From contig CAVQVN010000009.1 in NCBI GenBank assembly GCA_963717135.1, positions 1,240,001 to 1,304,000 of the forward strand: a DNA stretch of 64,000 nucleotides, written 5' to 3'. The DNA comes from UBA4744 sp963717135. GTDB taxonomy: Bacteria; Actinomycetota; Acidimicrobiia; Spongiisociales; UBA4744. Below, piece after piece: positions 18,582-32,200 of this stretch (position 1 is its first letter; the number at the start of each line of letters is the position of its first letter). A model generated the notes under the pieces. That model saw only the letters and a program-made list of their open reading frames with translations, made no database searches and was not told the DNA's origin. The translations under genes and the position numbers were made by a program.

Positions 18582-19175
18582 CTATGCCAGTTCCAGCTCG
18601 AGAAGCTGGGAAACCAGTTCGGACCTCGTCAGGCCAATCTCCACCGCGGACCCATCGATAACGGCAGATTCCGGGGCTGCCAAATAGAGCATGTGAGTGA
18701 CTCGCCCGGCTGCCGCCTTTCGACGTCGGGGACGGAAAGGCAAATCGGCGTCGCCGCGATCGGCCTCGTATTTATCGCGCAGTGTCGCGAAATGGTTCCG
18801 ATAGGCGTCGAGGACCATGTCGGTGAGGTACCGGTCTTCCTCGGCTGCTCTTTCTGTGAATCTCTGGCTCAGCTCAACCGGCAGCGACACGTTGACGCGC
18901 TTCTTCCGACCCGGCTTGCGGATTGGGGCCTTCAGTGGCGGGCTCGGGCGTTTGGCTGGTTCGGCGGGTTCCGGTTTCCTGATCAGATCTTCGACCTTCG
19001 GAGTAGCGGATTCCTTCTCGAGGTCATCCGGCCTTCGGTCCTTCTTGCCCTTCTTGGCCTTTTTGCGCTCAGACTTCGGTTTGACGGCTCCCGGCGGCGT
19101 CTTCTTGGGAGGGGGTGGCACATCTACCTTGCGCTCTGTCTGGAACCCGCTGAAATCGAGGTCCTTGTCGGTCAC
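18582..19175 (-). CDS. ParA-partner protein with two ribbon-helix-helix segments
   Basis: The first 90 or so of its 197 residues are Pro/Lys/Glu-rich and probably disordered (PPPPKKTPPGAVKPK, KKAKKGKKDRR). Two segments then look like ribbon-helix-helix DNA-binding units: KKRVNVSLPVELSQRFTERA near residue 92, and GRVTHMLYLAAP...LTRSELVSQLLELEL at the C-terminus. The start ATG overlaps the ParA stop by 4 bases (ATGA), so the pair is translated together. By analogy with plasmid systems where a ParA ATPase works with an RHH centromere-binding protein, it may bind a DNA site and stimulate the ATPase. The site and cargo are unknown; it resembles no classical ParB. Confidence 0.72.
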   Translation of the reverse strand: MTDKDLDFSGFQTERKVDVPPPPKKTPPGAVKPKSERKKAKKGKKDRRPDDLEKESATPKVEDLIRKPEPAEPAKRPSPPLKAPIRKPGRKKRVNVSLPVELSQRFTERAAEEDRYLTDMVLDAYRNHFATLRDKYEADRGDADLPFRPRRRKAAAGRVTHMLYLAAPESAVIDGSAVEIGLTRSELVSQLLELELA

Positions 19176-20074
19176 GAACCGCTCCTCTCGGTGAAAGCAG
19201 CCAGGATCTCTTTGGTGAGGTTCTGGTAATCCTCGGCCAATCCGGAGGCGGTCTTCGAGAATCCGTTGGGTGATGCCCGATGAGGTTTCTCCCAGACTCG
19301 TTCGATCACCCGCCGCCGCAACGCTGCCGAAGCTGCCTCCTCGTACTCAAAGGCCAGCAGACCGTCACGGCGCATATCGGTTGAAGCCTTCCGGGCGTTG
19401 CGGATAACAGTCTCAAACACCGGCGCCGCCCCGGCCAGATTGCGCACCAACCGTTCCCGCGTGTCGGCCAGGATCCGCGTGTCCTGGCGGGCGAAATCGA
19501 AGAGCACCACGCCGAGCACTTCCAGATCGGGGTTTTCGCGGGATCGAACAGTGGCAAACGATCTGGCCACCCTGACCAGACCGTGCAGGGAACCGAGATC
19601 CCGCTTGGTCGGGATGACGAGGAATCGGGTGGCGATCAAGATGGCCTCGAGCAGCACGCCCCCGGCCGGGGGGCAATCAAGCAGCACCAGGTCATAGTCG
19701 CCGGCCAGAGGCGCCAGCACATCGGCGATGGCGGTGGCGGGGGCGGTTTCGTCGAGTAGCCGGGGTACCAGCACCGTCATGAGACCATCCATATCGTCGC
19801 CCCCGGGGACGGCGTCCAATCCGGGGCGGACGTTGCGAAGCGGCTTGAGCCGCCCGCCGTCCCGGATGGCCTCCATCAAGCGAGCGCCCTGGTCGGTCTC
19901 ACCGGTCTGGGTGTACCCGAGGTCATTTCCGAGGTTTCCCTGCGGATCGAGGTCGACGGTGAGAACTCGCCAACCGCTCAAGGCCGCTATCCCGGCCACA
20001 TTGGCGGCGACACTGGTCTTCCCGACCCCGCCCTTTCCGTTCGCAAAGGCAATTGTATTGGCAAGTGAGGTCAT
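19172..20074 (-). CDS. ParA/Soj-family partition or positioning ATPase
   Basis: The 300-residue ATPase has a deviant Walker A box (FANGKGGVGKTSVAANVAG) starting near residue 10, a Walker A' region DLDPQGNLGNDLG and a Walker B LVLLDCPPAGG. These define the ParA/MinD superfamily, which forms ATP-dependent dimers that move or place DNA or protein cargo. The ATG at 20074 (MTSLANTIAFANGKGG) is preferred because the P-loop normally lies about 10-20 residues from the N-terminus; the frame is open to 20140. It overlaps the downstream RHH gene and is divergent from the giant tandem-domain surface gene about 200 bases away. It is probably not the main chromosomal ParA, since no parB or gidB accompanies it. 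Confidence 0.85.
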   Translation of the reverse strand: MTSLANTIAFANGKGGVGKTSVAANVAGIAALSGWRVLTVDLDPQGNLGNDLGYTQTGETDQGARLMEAIRDGGRLKPLRNVRPGLDAVPGGDDMDGLMTVLVPRLLDETAPATAIADVLAPLAGDYDLVLLDCPPAGGVLLEAILIATRFLVIPTKRDLGSLHGLVRVARSFATVRSRENPDLEVLGVVLFDFARQDTRILADTRERLVRNLAGAAPVFETVIRNARKASTDMRRDGLLAFEYEEAASAALRRRVIERVWEKPHRASPNGFSKTASGLAEDYQNLTKEILAAFTERSGS

Positions 20075-20274
20075 TGATTCATCCACTATGCCATATTGGA
20101 TTGCCCTAGTACAGACATATGCCTTCCGTGTGGTCATCATATGGATGATCGGTGGTTTTGATGATCAGCGATAGCCCGCCGGTAACTAGTTCTCACACCG
20201 TGAAGAAAACGGCCCGAGGTCGCCCATTGAAACCTTCAAGGCCCCCTCGTCCCAGGCCGAAAACATCCCGTTGA

Positions 20275-23200
20275 GTGAATGGGTTGATTCGGCCACAGTG
20301 GCGGGCCCCTCCGAGTGAACGGGACAGACGGGACATCGTGAGCAAGCAGGCGGGCTGGAAATCAGATATCGGCGCCTCCGAGCGCGGAAGGCTGCAGACG
20401 AGCCGTGCCCAGGCACGTTTCTCTCGTCCTCTGCGGAGCACCATGGCCATCGTCGCCGGATTCACTCTGGTCCTGCAACTGCTCGTCATCGCTCCGGCAG
20501 ATGCCGGAACTGCCCTCAGCCAGGTGTTCTCCTTCGCAGGCCGCTACGGGTCGGTGACGACCGGGGGCACCCTTCGCTCGCAGTCCAACTCAGGCAACGC
20601 CTGCTCTCTCAATTCGACCTCCACCGCCAACTTGACCGGGATTCCCGCCTCGGCCTCCATCACCGCCGCCTACCTGATTTGGTCCGGTAGCGGCTCTTCC
20701 GTTGACACGACCGTCACCTTCCAGGGATCGCCGCGCAGCGCCGATCGCACCTACACGGAGACCTTCGACCCCACCGGCTACAACCTTCGATTCTTCACCG
20801 GCGTGGACGACGTGACTTCGCTGGTGGCAACCACTCGCAACGGGAACTACACCTTCGGTGGTTTGACGGTGGACACCAGCTCCACCTACTGCAGTGTGCA
20901 GACGGTGTTATCCACCTGGACCATGTTCGTCGTATACCAGGATGCCTCGCAGCCCAACCGGGTCATCAACCTCTATGAGGGCCTCGAGTACGCCCGGGGG
21001 TCGGCTACCACCGCCACCATCAGCGGGTTCGTCTACCCGGCCATTGGCGGCGACGCCAAATTCGCGGCCGTCGTCCTGGAAGGCGACCCCGATCTCTCCG
21101 CCGCCCTCAACGGGTATGCCGAGCAATTCACCTTCAATGGGACAATCATGTCGGACTCCTACAACCCGGCTGCCAACCCCTACAACTCTGCCAGCAACGT
21201 CCTGGCATCGAGTGCGACCTACGGTCTCGATCTCGACTCCTGGAACGTCAGCACCCTGGTGGCCCCCGGAGCAACCTCCGCCACGCTGCGGGTCTCTTCC
21301 GGCGCCGACCTGGTGCTGGTAACGGCCGCCCTGCTCGAGGTTCAATCGCTCGTGGCCGATCTGTCCCTGACCAAGACAGTTTCCAACCCCACTCCCTCCC
21401 AAAGCAGCACGGTCACCTACACCGTTATTCTTGCGAACGCCGGCACCGACGCGGCGACCGGCGTGGCCGTCACCGATCAACTACCGGCCGGATTGACCTA
21501 TCTCTCCCACACGGTCAGCCAGGGCACTTACTCGAGTCTTACGGGTGTGTGGAATGTCGGAACGGTCAACCCGGCCGGATCGGCGACGATGACCATCACC
21601 GCCCGGGTGACCGCCACGGGCGGGACTTCCATCGTCAACACCGCCCAGGTGAGCACATCATCGATCCCCGATCCGGACTCGAAGCCCGGCAACAATCTGC
21701 CGACTGAGGACGACCAAGCTTCTGCCTCCATCACCGTGAATCGCCCGCCCGTTGCCAACCCCAACAGCTACACGACCGCCGAGGACACCCCGCTCAACGT
21801 CGCAGCCTCCGGCGTGCTCGCCAACGACAGTGATCCTGACGGCGACCCGATCACCGTCACCGGGTACACGCAACCGGCCAACGGGGCCGTCACCGTCAAC
21901 GCCAACGGGTCCCTCACCTACATCCCCAACCCCAACTTCAACGGCACCAACACGTTCAGCTATACGATTGCCGACGGCAAGGGCGGCACCGCCACCACAA
22001 CCGTGACCGTCACCGTCACACCAACCAACGATCCGCCCGTGGCCGTGAACGACAGCCGGAGCACGAACGAAGACACCCCGGTCACCGTCACCGTGCTCGC
22101 CAATGACAGCGATCCAGACGGCGACCCCCTCACGGTGCAATCGATCACCCAACCAACCCACGGCGCCGCCGTGATCAACGCGGGCGGGACCGTGACCTAC
22201 ACCCCGAGCCCGAACTTCAACGGTGCAGATAGCTTCACGTACACCATCTCCGACGGGAACGGGGGCACCGCCACCGCCACCGCCAACATCACCGTCAACC
22301 CGATCAACGACGCCCCGGTTGCTCTCGATGATGGCTACGCCACCGCCGAGGACACGCCGCTAACGATTACCGCCCCCGGCGTACTGGGCAATGACAGTGA
22401 CCCGGACCCCGGTCCATTGGCCATTGCCTCCTATACGCAGCCGGCCAACGGCACGGTCACCCTCAATCCCAATGGGTCGTTCATGTACACACCTGGCCCG
22501 AACTACAACGGCACCGACACGTTTGCCTACACGGTGTGCGATACGGGTTCCCCCCAACTATGTGACGCAGCCTTGGTGACGATCGGCGTAACCGCGGTGA
22601 ACGACGGCCCCAACGCCGTGGACGACAATCGCTCAACCGCCGAGGACACCCCGATCATTGTCCCGGTTCTGGCCAACGATCTCGACCCCGACGGTGACCC
22701 TCTCACCGTCACCGCGTACACGCAACCGGCCAACGGCACCGCGGCGATCAACCCGGACGGGACCGTCACCTACACACCCGATCCCGACTTCAACGGACCC
22801 GACACATTCACCTACGACATCTCCGACGGGAACGGCGGCACGGACACCGCCACCGTCACCATCACCGTCACCCCCGTCAACGACCCGCCCCAGGCCGCCG
22901 ATGACGGCGACTCGACACCGGAAGACACCCCCGTCACCATCACAGTCCTGGCCAATGACAGCGATCCAGACGGCGATTCGCTGACTGTGCAATCTCATAC
23001 CAACCCCGCCGACGGAACGCTGATCGTCAACGGTGACAACACCGTCACCTACACCCCCGATCCCAACTTCGTTGGCATCGACAGCTTCACCTACACCATC
23101 TCCGATGGGAACGGCGGGACCGACACCGCCACCATCACCATCACCGTCAACCCGGTCCAGGACCCACCGGTGGCAGTTGACAACGCCTACACCACCGCCG

Positions 23201-26200
23201 AAGACACTCCCCTGGTGGTAGCCGCACCCGGCGTGCTGGGCAACGACACCGACCCCGACGGTGATTCGCTTACCGTCACCGGGAACACGGACCCGGCCAA
23301 CGGGACGGTCACCGTCAACCCGAACGGGTCGCTCACCTACACCCCCGACCCCAACTACAACGGACTCGACAGCTTCACCTACGACATCTCCGACGGGAAC
23401 GGCGGGACCGACACCGCCACCATCACCATCACCGTCAACCCGGTCCAGGACCCACCGGGCGCAGTAGACAACGCCTACACCACCGCCGAAGACACCCCCC
23501 TCGTGGTAGCCGCACCCGGCGTGCTGGGCAACGACACCGACCCCGACGGTGACACCCTGACCGTCACCGGGAACACGGACCCGGCCAACGGGACGGTCAC
23601 CGTCAACCCGAACGGGTCCCTCACCTACACCCCCAACCCCAACTACAACGGACTCGACAGCTTCACCTACGACATCTCCGACGGGAACGGCGGGACCGAC
23701 ACCGCCACCATCACCATCACCGTGACTTCTGTCAACGATGCTCCGACCGCAGTCGACGACGCCGGAGCAACCCCCGAAGACATGCCGGTCACCATCTCCG
23801 TTGTGAGCAACGACACCGACCCCGACGGTGATTCGCTGACCGTCACCGCCACAACGAGTCCCGGCAACGGAACGGTGGCCGTCAATGGTGACAACACAAT
23901 CACCTACACCCCCAACCCCGACTATTCGGGAACCGACACCTTCATGTACACCGTGTCCGACGGCAACGGCGGGACCGCCACCGCCACCGCCACCATCACC
24001 GTCACCGCGGTCAACGATCCACCGGTTGCCAACGATGACTTCGACAGCACCGACGAAGACCTCCCGGTCACCATCGACGTCCTGCACGACGACAGCGACA
24101 TCGACGGCACCCTGGTGATCGCCAGCGTGAACGTCACCACAGATCCGACAACCGGAAACACGACTGTCAACGGAGACGGAACCATCACCTACACCCCCAA
24201 CCCCAACTTCTCCGGCGTCGACACCTTCGAATACGAGGTGTGCGACAACGACGGCGCCTGCGACACCGCCACCGTCACCGTCACCGTCAACCCGATCAAC
24301 GACCCACCAGAAGCACAGCCGGACTCAACCAGTACTCCCGAGGAGAATCCGGTGATCGTCAACGTGCTCGCCAACGACTCGGACCCGGACGGTGACGCTC
24401 TCGCCGTGGTGCTGGTCACCGACCCGGCTCACGGCACCGCCACCATCAATCCGGACGGGACGGTCACCTACACGCCCGACCCGAATTACAACGGTCCGGA
24501 CGGCTTCACCTATCAGGTGTGCGACCCAAGCGGCGCCTGCGACACCGCCACCGTGACCGTGACCGTCAACCCGATCAACGACCCGCCGGTTGCCAACGAC
24601 GATCTCGACAGCACCGACGAAGACCTCCCGGTCACCATCGACGTCCTGCACGACGACAGCGACATCGACGGCACCCTGGTCATCGCCAGCGTGAACGTCA
24701 CCACAGATCCCGCCAATGGGACCACCTCCGTCAACGGAGACGGAACCATCACCTACACCCCCAACCCCAACTTCTCCGGCGTCGACACCTTCGAATACGA
24801 GGTGTGCGACAACGACGGCGCCTGCGACACCGCCACCGTGACGTTGACCGTCAACCCGATCAACGACCCACCAGAAGCACAGCCGGATATCTACTCGACC
24901 GATGAGGACACGACCCTGGTCGTCCCGGCGTCCGGAGTCCTGGTCAACGACACGGATCCCGACGGCGATACGCTTTCCGTCACGCTGGTGACGGTTCCGA
25001 CCCACGGGACGTTGGGGCTCAACCCGAATGGTTCTTTCACGTACACGCCTGCCGCCAACTACGCGGGGCCCGACTCGTTCACCTATCAGGTATGCGACCC
25101 GATCGGCGCTTGTGACACGGCCGTGGCATCGTTGACGCTATCTCCGGTCAATGATGCTCCCGTTGCCAGAGATGACGCAGCGACCACCGTCCAGGACACT
25201 CCGGTAACCGTCCCCGCCCCGGGTGTGCTCGGCAACGACAGCGACGTTGAGGGTGATGCCTTGACCGTCACCGGGAACACCAACCCGGCCAATGGCACCG
25301 TGACCGTCAACGGGGACGGAAGCTACACATACACTCCCAATGCCGGCTACTCGGGACCAGACTCGTTCGACTACACCATCTCGGACGGGAATGGCGGGAC
25401 CGACACGGCCACCGTATTCATCACGGTCAACCCCTTGCAGCCACCCACCGCCGTCGACGACTTCTACTCGACCGCCGAGGACACAACTTTGGTGATTCCG
25501 GCGGCCGGAGTGTTGGACAACGACACGGACCCCGAAGGCGACCCGTTGACGGTCGCCGGCTCCACCCAACCGGCCCATGGAACGGTCACCGTCGGCCCGG
25601 ATGGTTCGTTCACCTACACCCCCAACCTGAACTACTCGGGACCCGACAGCTTCACCTATCAAGTCTGCGACATCTCGAGCCTGTGCGACACCGGGTCGGT
25701 GGCCATCACCGTCACCCCGGTCAACGACCCGCCCGTCGCCACCAACGACCTCGCCACCACCAACGAAGACACCCCCGCCATCATCCCCGTCCTCGACAAC
25801 GACAGCGACATCGATGGCACCCTGGTAATCGCCGGCGTGACCGTCACCACCACCCCGGCCAACGGGACCACCACCGTCAACGCAGACGGCACCATCACCT
25901 ACACCCCCAACCCCGGCACCAACGGCGTCGACACCTTCGAGTACCAGGTGTGCGACAACGACGGCGCCTGCGACACCGCCACCGTGACCGTGACCGTCAA
26001 CCCGATCAACGATCCCCCCGTCGCCACCAACGACGCCGCCACCACCAACGAAGACACCCCCGCCATCATCCCCGTCCTCGACAACGACAGCGACCCCGAC
26101 GGAGACACCCTCACCGTGGTTCTGGCCAACGCCCCCGCCCACGGGACGGTGGTGATCAACGGTGACAACACCATCACCTACACCCCCAACCTCAACTACT

Positions 26201-29200
26201 CGGGACCCGACAGCTTCGAATACCAGATCTGCGACCCAAGCGGCGCCTGCGACACCGCCACCGTGACCGTGACCGTCACCCCGGTCAACGACCCGCCCGT
26301 CGCCACCAACGACCTCGCCACCACCAACGAAGACACCCCCGCCATCATCCCCGTCCTCGACAACGACAGCGACATCGATGGCACCCTGGTAATCGCCGGC
26401 GTGACCGTCACCACCACCCCGGCCAACGGGACCACCACCGTCAACGCAGACGGCACCATCACCTACACCCCCAACCCCGGCACCAACGGCGTCGACACCT
26501 TCGAGTACCAGGTGTGCGACAACGACGGCGCCTGCGACACCGCCACCGTGACCGTGACCGTCAACCCGATCAACGATCCCCCCGTCGCCACCAACGACGC
26601 CGCCACCACCAACGAAGACACCCCCGCCATCATCCCCGTCCTCGACAACGACAGCGACCCCGACGGAGACACCCTCACCGTGGTTCTGGCCAACGCCCCC
26701 GCCCACGGGACGGTGGTGATCAACGGTGACAACACCATCACCTACACCCCCAACCTCAACTACTCGGGACCCGACAGCTTCGAATACCAGATCTGCGACC
26801 CAAGCGGCGCCTGCGACACCGCCACCGTGACCGTGACCGTCACCCCGGTCAACGACAACCCGACCGCCCTCGATAACACCTACTCGACCCCGGAGGACAC
26901 CCCCCTTGTGGTGGGAGCACCGGGCGTGCTCGGCAACGACAGCGACCCCGACGGTGACACCCTCACCGTGCCATCGCACACCAACCCGACCCACGGATCG
27001 GTCACCGTCAACCCCGACGGGTCGCTCACCTACACCCCCAACCCCAACTATGTCGGGAACCGACAGCTTCGACCTACACCGATCTCCGACGGGAACGGCG
27101 GCACCGACACCGCCACCGTCACCATCACCATCACCCCGTGTCAACGACAACCCGACCGCCCTCGATAACACCTACTCGACCCCGGAGGACACCCCCCTTG
27201 TGGTGGGAGCACCGGGCGCGCTCGGCAACGACAGCGACCCCGACGGTGACACCCTCACCGTGCAATCGCACACCAACCCGACCCACGGATCGGTCACCGT
27301 CAACCCCGACGGGTCGCTCACCTACACACCCAACCCCAACTATGTGGGAACCGACACCTTCACCTACACCATCTCCGACGGGAACGGCGGCACCGACACC
27401 GCCACCATCACCATCACCATCGGCGGTGTCAACGACGACCCGGTCGCCCTCGACGACAGCGGAACAACACCCGAAGACACCCCCGCCATCATCCCCGTCC
27501 TCGACAACGACAGCGACCCCGACGGAGACACCCTCACCGTGGTTCTGGCCAACGCCCCCGCCCACGGGACGGTGGTGATCAACGGTGACAACACCATCAC
27601 CTACACCCCCAACCTCAACTACTCGGGACCCGACAGCTTCGAATACCAGATCTGCGACCCAAGCGGCGCCTGCGACACCGCCACCGTGACCGTGACCGTC
27701 ACCCCGGTCAACGACAACCCGACCGCCCTCGATAACACCTACTCGACCCCGGAGGACACCCCCCTTGTGGTGGGAGCACCGGGCGCGCTCGGCAACGACA
27801 GCGACCCCGACGGTGACACCCTCACCGTGCCATCGCACACCAACCCGACCCACGGATCGGTCACCGTCAACCCCGACGGGTCGCTCACCTACACACCCAA
27901 CCCCAACTATGTGGGAACCGACACCTTCACCTACACCATCTCCGACGGGAACGGCGGCACCGACACCGCCACCATCACCATCACCATCGGCGGTGTCAAC
28001 GACGACCCGACCGCCCTCGATAACACCTACTCGACCCCGGAGGACACCCCCCTTGTGGTGGGAGCACCGGGCGTGCTCGGCAACGACAGCGACCCCGACG
28101 GTGACACCCTCACCGTGCAATCGCACACCAACCCGACCCACGGATCGGTCACCGTCAACCCCGACGGGTCGCTCACCTACACACCCAACCCCAACTATGT
28201 GGGAACCGACACCTTCACCTACACCATCTCCGACGGGAACGGCGGCACCGACACCGCCACCATCACCATCACCATCGGCGGTGTCAACGACGACCCGGTC
28301 GCCCTCGACGACAGCGGAACAACACCCGAAGACACCCCCATCACCATCAACGTGTTGGGTAACGACAGCGACCCCGACGGTGACACCCTCACGGTTAGCT
28401 CAGCCACCGCCCCCGCCCACGGGACGGTGGTGATCAACGGTGACAACACCATCACCTACACCCCCGACCCCAACTACGTGGGAACCGACACCTTCACCTA
28501 CACGATCTCCGACGGGAACGGCGGCACCGACACCGCCACCGTCACCATCACCGTCACCGCGGTCAACGACAACCCGACCGCCCTCGATAACACCTACTCG
28601 ACCCCGGAGGACACCCCCCTTGTGGTGGGAGCACCGGGCGCGCTCGGCAACGACAGCGACCCCGACGGTGACACCCTCACCGTGCCATCGCACACCAACC
28701 CGACCCACGGATCGGTCACCGTCAACCCCGACGGGTCGCTCACCTACACACCCAACCCCAACTATGTGGGAACCGACACCTTCACCTACACCATCTCCGA
28801 CGGGAACGGCGGCACCGACACCGCCACCATCACCATCACCATCGGCGGTGTCAACGACGACCCGGTCGCCCTCGACGACAGCGGAACAACACCCGAAGAC
28901 ACCCCCATCACCATCAACGTGTTGGGTAACGACAGCGACCCTGACGGTGACACCCTCACCGTGCAATCGCACACCAACCCGACCCACGGATCGGTCACCG
29001 TCAACCCCGACGGGTCGCTCACCTACACCCCCGACCCCAACTATGTGGGAACCGACACCTTCACTTACACCATCTCCGACGGGAACGGCGGCACCGACAC
29101 CGCCACCATCACCATCACCGTCGGCGGTGTCAACGACGACCCGGTCGCCCTCGACGACACCTACTCGACCCCGGAGGACACCCCCCTTGTGGTGGGAGCA

Positions 29201-32200
29201 CCGGGCGTGCTCGGTAACGACGTTGACCCCGACGGTGACACCCTCACCGTGCAATCGCACACCAACCCGACCCACGGATCGGTCACCGTCAACCCCGACG
29301 GGTCGCTCACCTACACACCCAACCCCAACTATGTGGGAACCGACACCTTCACCTACACCATCTCCGACGGGAACGGCGGCACCGACACCGCCACCATCAC
29401 CATCACCGTCGGCGGTGTCAACGACGACCCGGTCGCCCTCGACGACAGCGGAGCAACACCCGAAGACACCCCCATCACCATCGCCGTGTTGGGTAACGAC
29501 ACCGATGTCGACGGCGATCCACTGCTGGTGGAGTCGGTCACCGACCCGACCAACGGGATGGCGACGATCAACGGTGACAACACCATCACGTATACCCCCG
29601 ACCCCAACTATGTGGGAACCGATACCTTCACCTACACCATCTCCGACGGGAACGGCGGCACCGACACCGCCAGCGTCACCATCACCATCACCGCCGTCAA
29701 CGACAACCCGACCGCCCTCGACGACAGCGGAACAACTCCCGAAGACACCCCCGTCACCATCACCGTGTTGGGTAACGACACCGACCCTGACGGTGACACC
29801 CTTTCGGTCACCGGCACTACCACTCCCGCTGACGGGACCGTGACGGTAAACGGTGACAACACCATCACCTACACCCCCGACCCCAACTATGTGGGAACCG
29901 ATACCTTCACCTACACGATCACCGACGGCAACGGCGGCACCGCCACCGCCACCGTCACCATCGCGGTGGTATCAGCCAACGATCCGCCCGTGGCCGGAGA
30001 CGATGCAACGACCACGCTTGAAGACACCCCGGTGATCGTCCCCGTGCTGGACAACGACACCGACGTCGAGGGAGACACCCTTGCCGCCAGCCTGGTTACC
30101 CAACCGGCCAATGGAACCGCAATCATGAACCCCGACGGGACGGTCACCTACACCCCCAATCCCAACTACTCGGGGATCGACATCTTCACCTATCGGGTCT
30201 GCGACAACGGCACTCCGGTGGCGTGCGACGAGGCGGCTGTGACGATCGTGGTGACGCCGGTCAACGATCCGCCGGTCGCGGGTGACGATGGAGACGCCAC
30301 CGATGAGGACACGCCCGTGACTCTGCCGGTCCTCAGCAATGATGCAGACGTCGACGGAGACACTCTCACGATTGGCTCAGCGACCGACCCCGCCAACGGA
30401 ACGGTGGTCATCAACGGTGACAACACGATCACCTATACCCCCGACCTGAACTTTACGGGGACCGACACCTTCGACTACACCATCACCGATGGGAACGGCG
30501 GAACCGACACCGCCACCGTCACCATCACCGTTTCTCCAGTTGGAGATCGCCCCACCGCACTCGACGACACAGCCACGACCGACGAGGACACAGCTGTTCT
30601 CATTCCTGAGGCGGATCTTCTCAACAATGACACCGACCCGGACGGTGATCTGCTGACCATCATCTCGGTCACCGATTCTGCCAACGGCACTGTGGTGCTC
30701 GAGGTCGGCGGTGATGTCACCTACACACCCGATCCCGGGTTCAACGGCACAGACACATTCACGTATCAGGTGTGCGATCCAGGCGGGGCATGCGACAACG
30801 CCGCCGTGACCGTGACCGTCAATCCTGTCAACGACCCGCCGGTGGCCGTTGACGACACCGCTACAACCATCGAGGACACCCCGGTGGACGTCTCAGTCTT
30901 GCTCAATGACGGTGACCCGGACGGTGACACCATAAGGGTCACACAAATCGTTACCAATCCCGCCAACGGAACGGCGACGATCAACGGTGATAACACCATC
31001 ACCTACACCCCCAACCCCAACTTTTCCGGAACCGATGCCTTCCAATACGAAATCACCGACGACAACGGGGGTCTGGCAACCGCCTGGGTGTCCTTCATTC
31101 TGGTGAACCCGGTCAACGATCCGCCGGTGGCATTGGACGACACCACGACCGTTCCGGAAAACAATCCGGCCGTCATCACCGTTTTGGGCAATGATTCCGA
31201 CATCGATGGTGATCCACTGTGGGTCACCGGCACTACCGCTCCCGCCAACGGGACTGTGGTGATCAACGGTGACAACACCATCACCTACACCCCCAACCCC
31301 AACTTCAACGGCACGGACACCTTCACCTACACCATCACCGACGGCAACGGCAGGACCGCCACCGCCACCGTCACCGTCACCGTCACCGCCGTCAACGACG
31401 ACCCGGTCGCAGCAGACGACGCCTACTCGACCGGTGAAGACACCCCGATCACCATCCCCGCCCCAGGAGTTCTCGGCAACGACACCGACATCGACGGGGA
31501 CCCCCTCACGGTCACCGCCAACACCAGTCCGACCAACGGGACGGTCACCGTCAACCCGGACGGATCCCTCACCTACACCCCCAACCCCGGATACGTCGGC
31601 CCCGACACCTTCACCTACACCATCACCGACGGCAACAGCGGAACCGCCACCGCCACCGTCACCGTCACCGTCACCGCCGTCAACGACGACCCGGTCGCAG
31701 CAGACGACGCCTACTCGACCGGTGAAGACACCCCGATCACCATCCCCGCCCCAGGAGTTCTCGGCAACGACACCGACATCGACGGGGACCCCCTCACGGT
31801 CACCGCCAACACCAGCCCGACCAACGGGACAGTCACCGTCAACCCGGACGGATCCCTCACCTACACCCCCAACCCCGGATACATCGGCACCGACACCTTC
31901 ACCTACACCATCACCGACGGCAACAGCGGAACCGCCACCGCCACCGTCACCGTCACCGTGACTGCACCAGGCGTCGGCAACAGTCCCGTCAACAATGCTC
32001 CGACGGCGATCGACGACTTGGACACAACGGACCCGAATACGGCTGTGGTCATCAACGTCTTGGCCAACGATTCGGACATCGACGGCAATGGCCTTACCGT
32101 CGCCTCCGCCACCGATCCGGCCAACGGCACCGTGTTCGTCAATGCCGATGGCACCATCACCTATACCCCCGACCCCGGATACACCGGAACCGACACATTC

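Noticed and set aside
20141..20274. Cyclic-di-GMP or other riboswitch before the surface-protein gene
   Set aside because: I could not fit the GC-rich leader to a known consensus, and no stable paired core was evident by eye.
26906..29843. Pro/Thr/Ser-rich plus-strand frames inside the cadherin-like gene
   Set aside because: They are out-of-frame reading of the same DNA repeats, with low-complexity TPSPTPSPTGT-like output.
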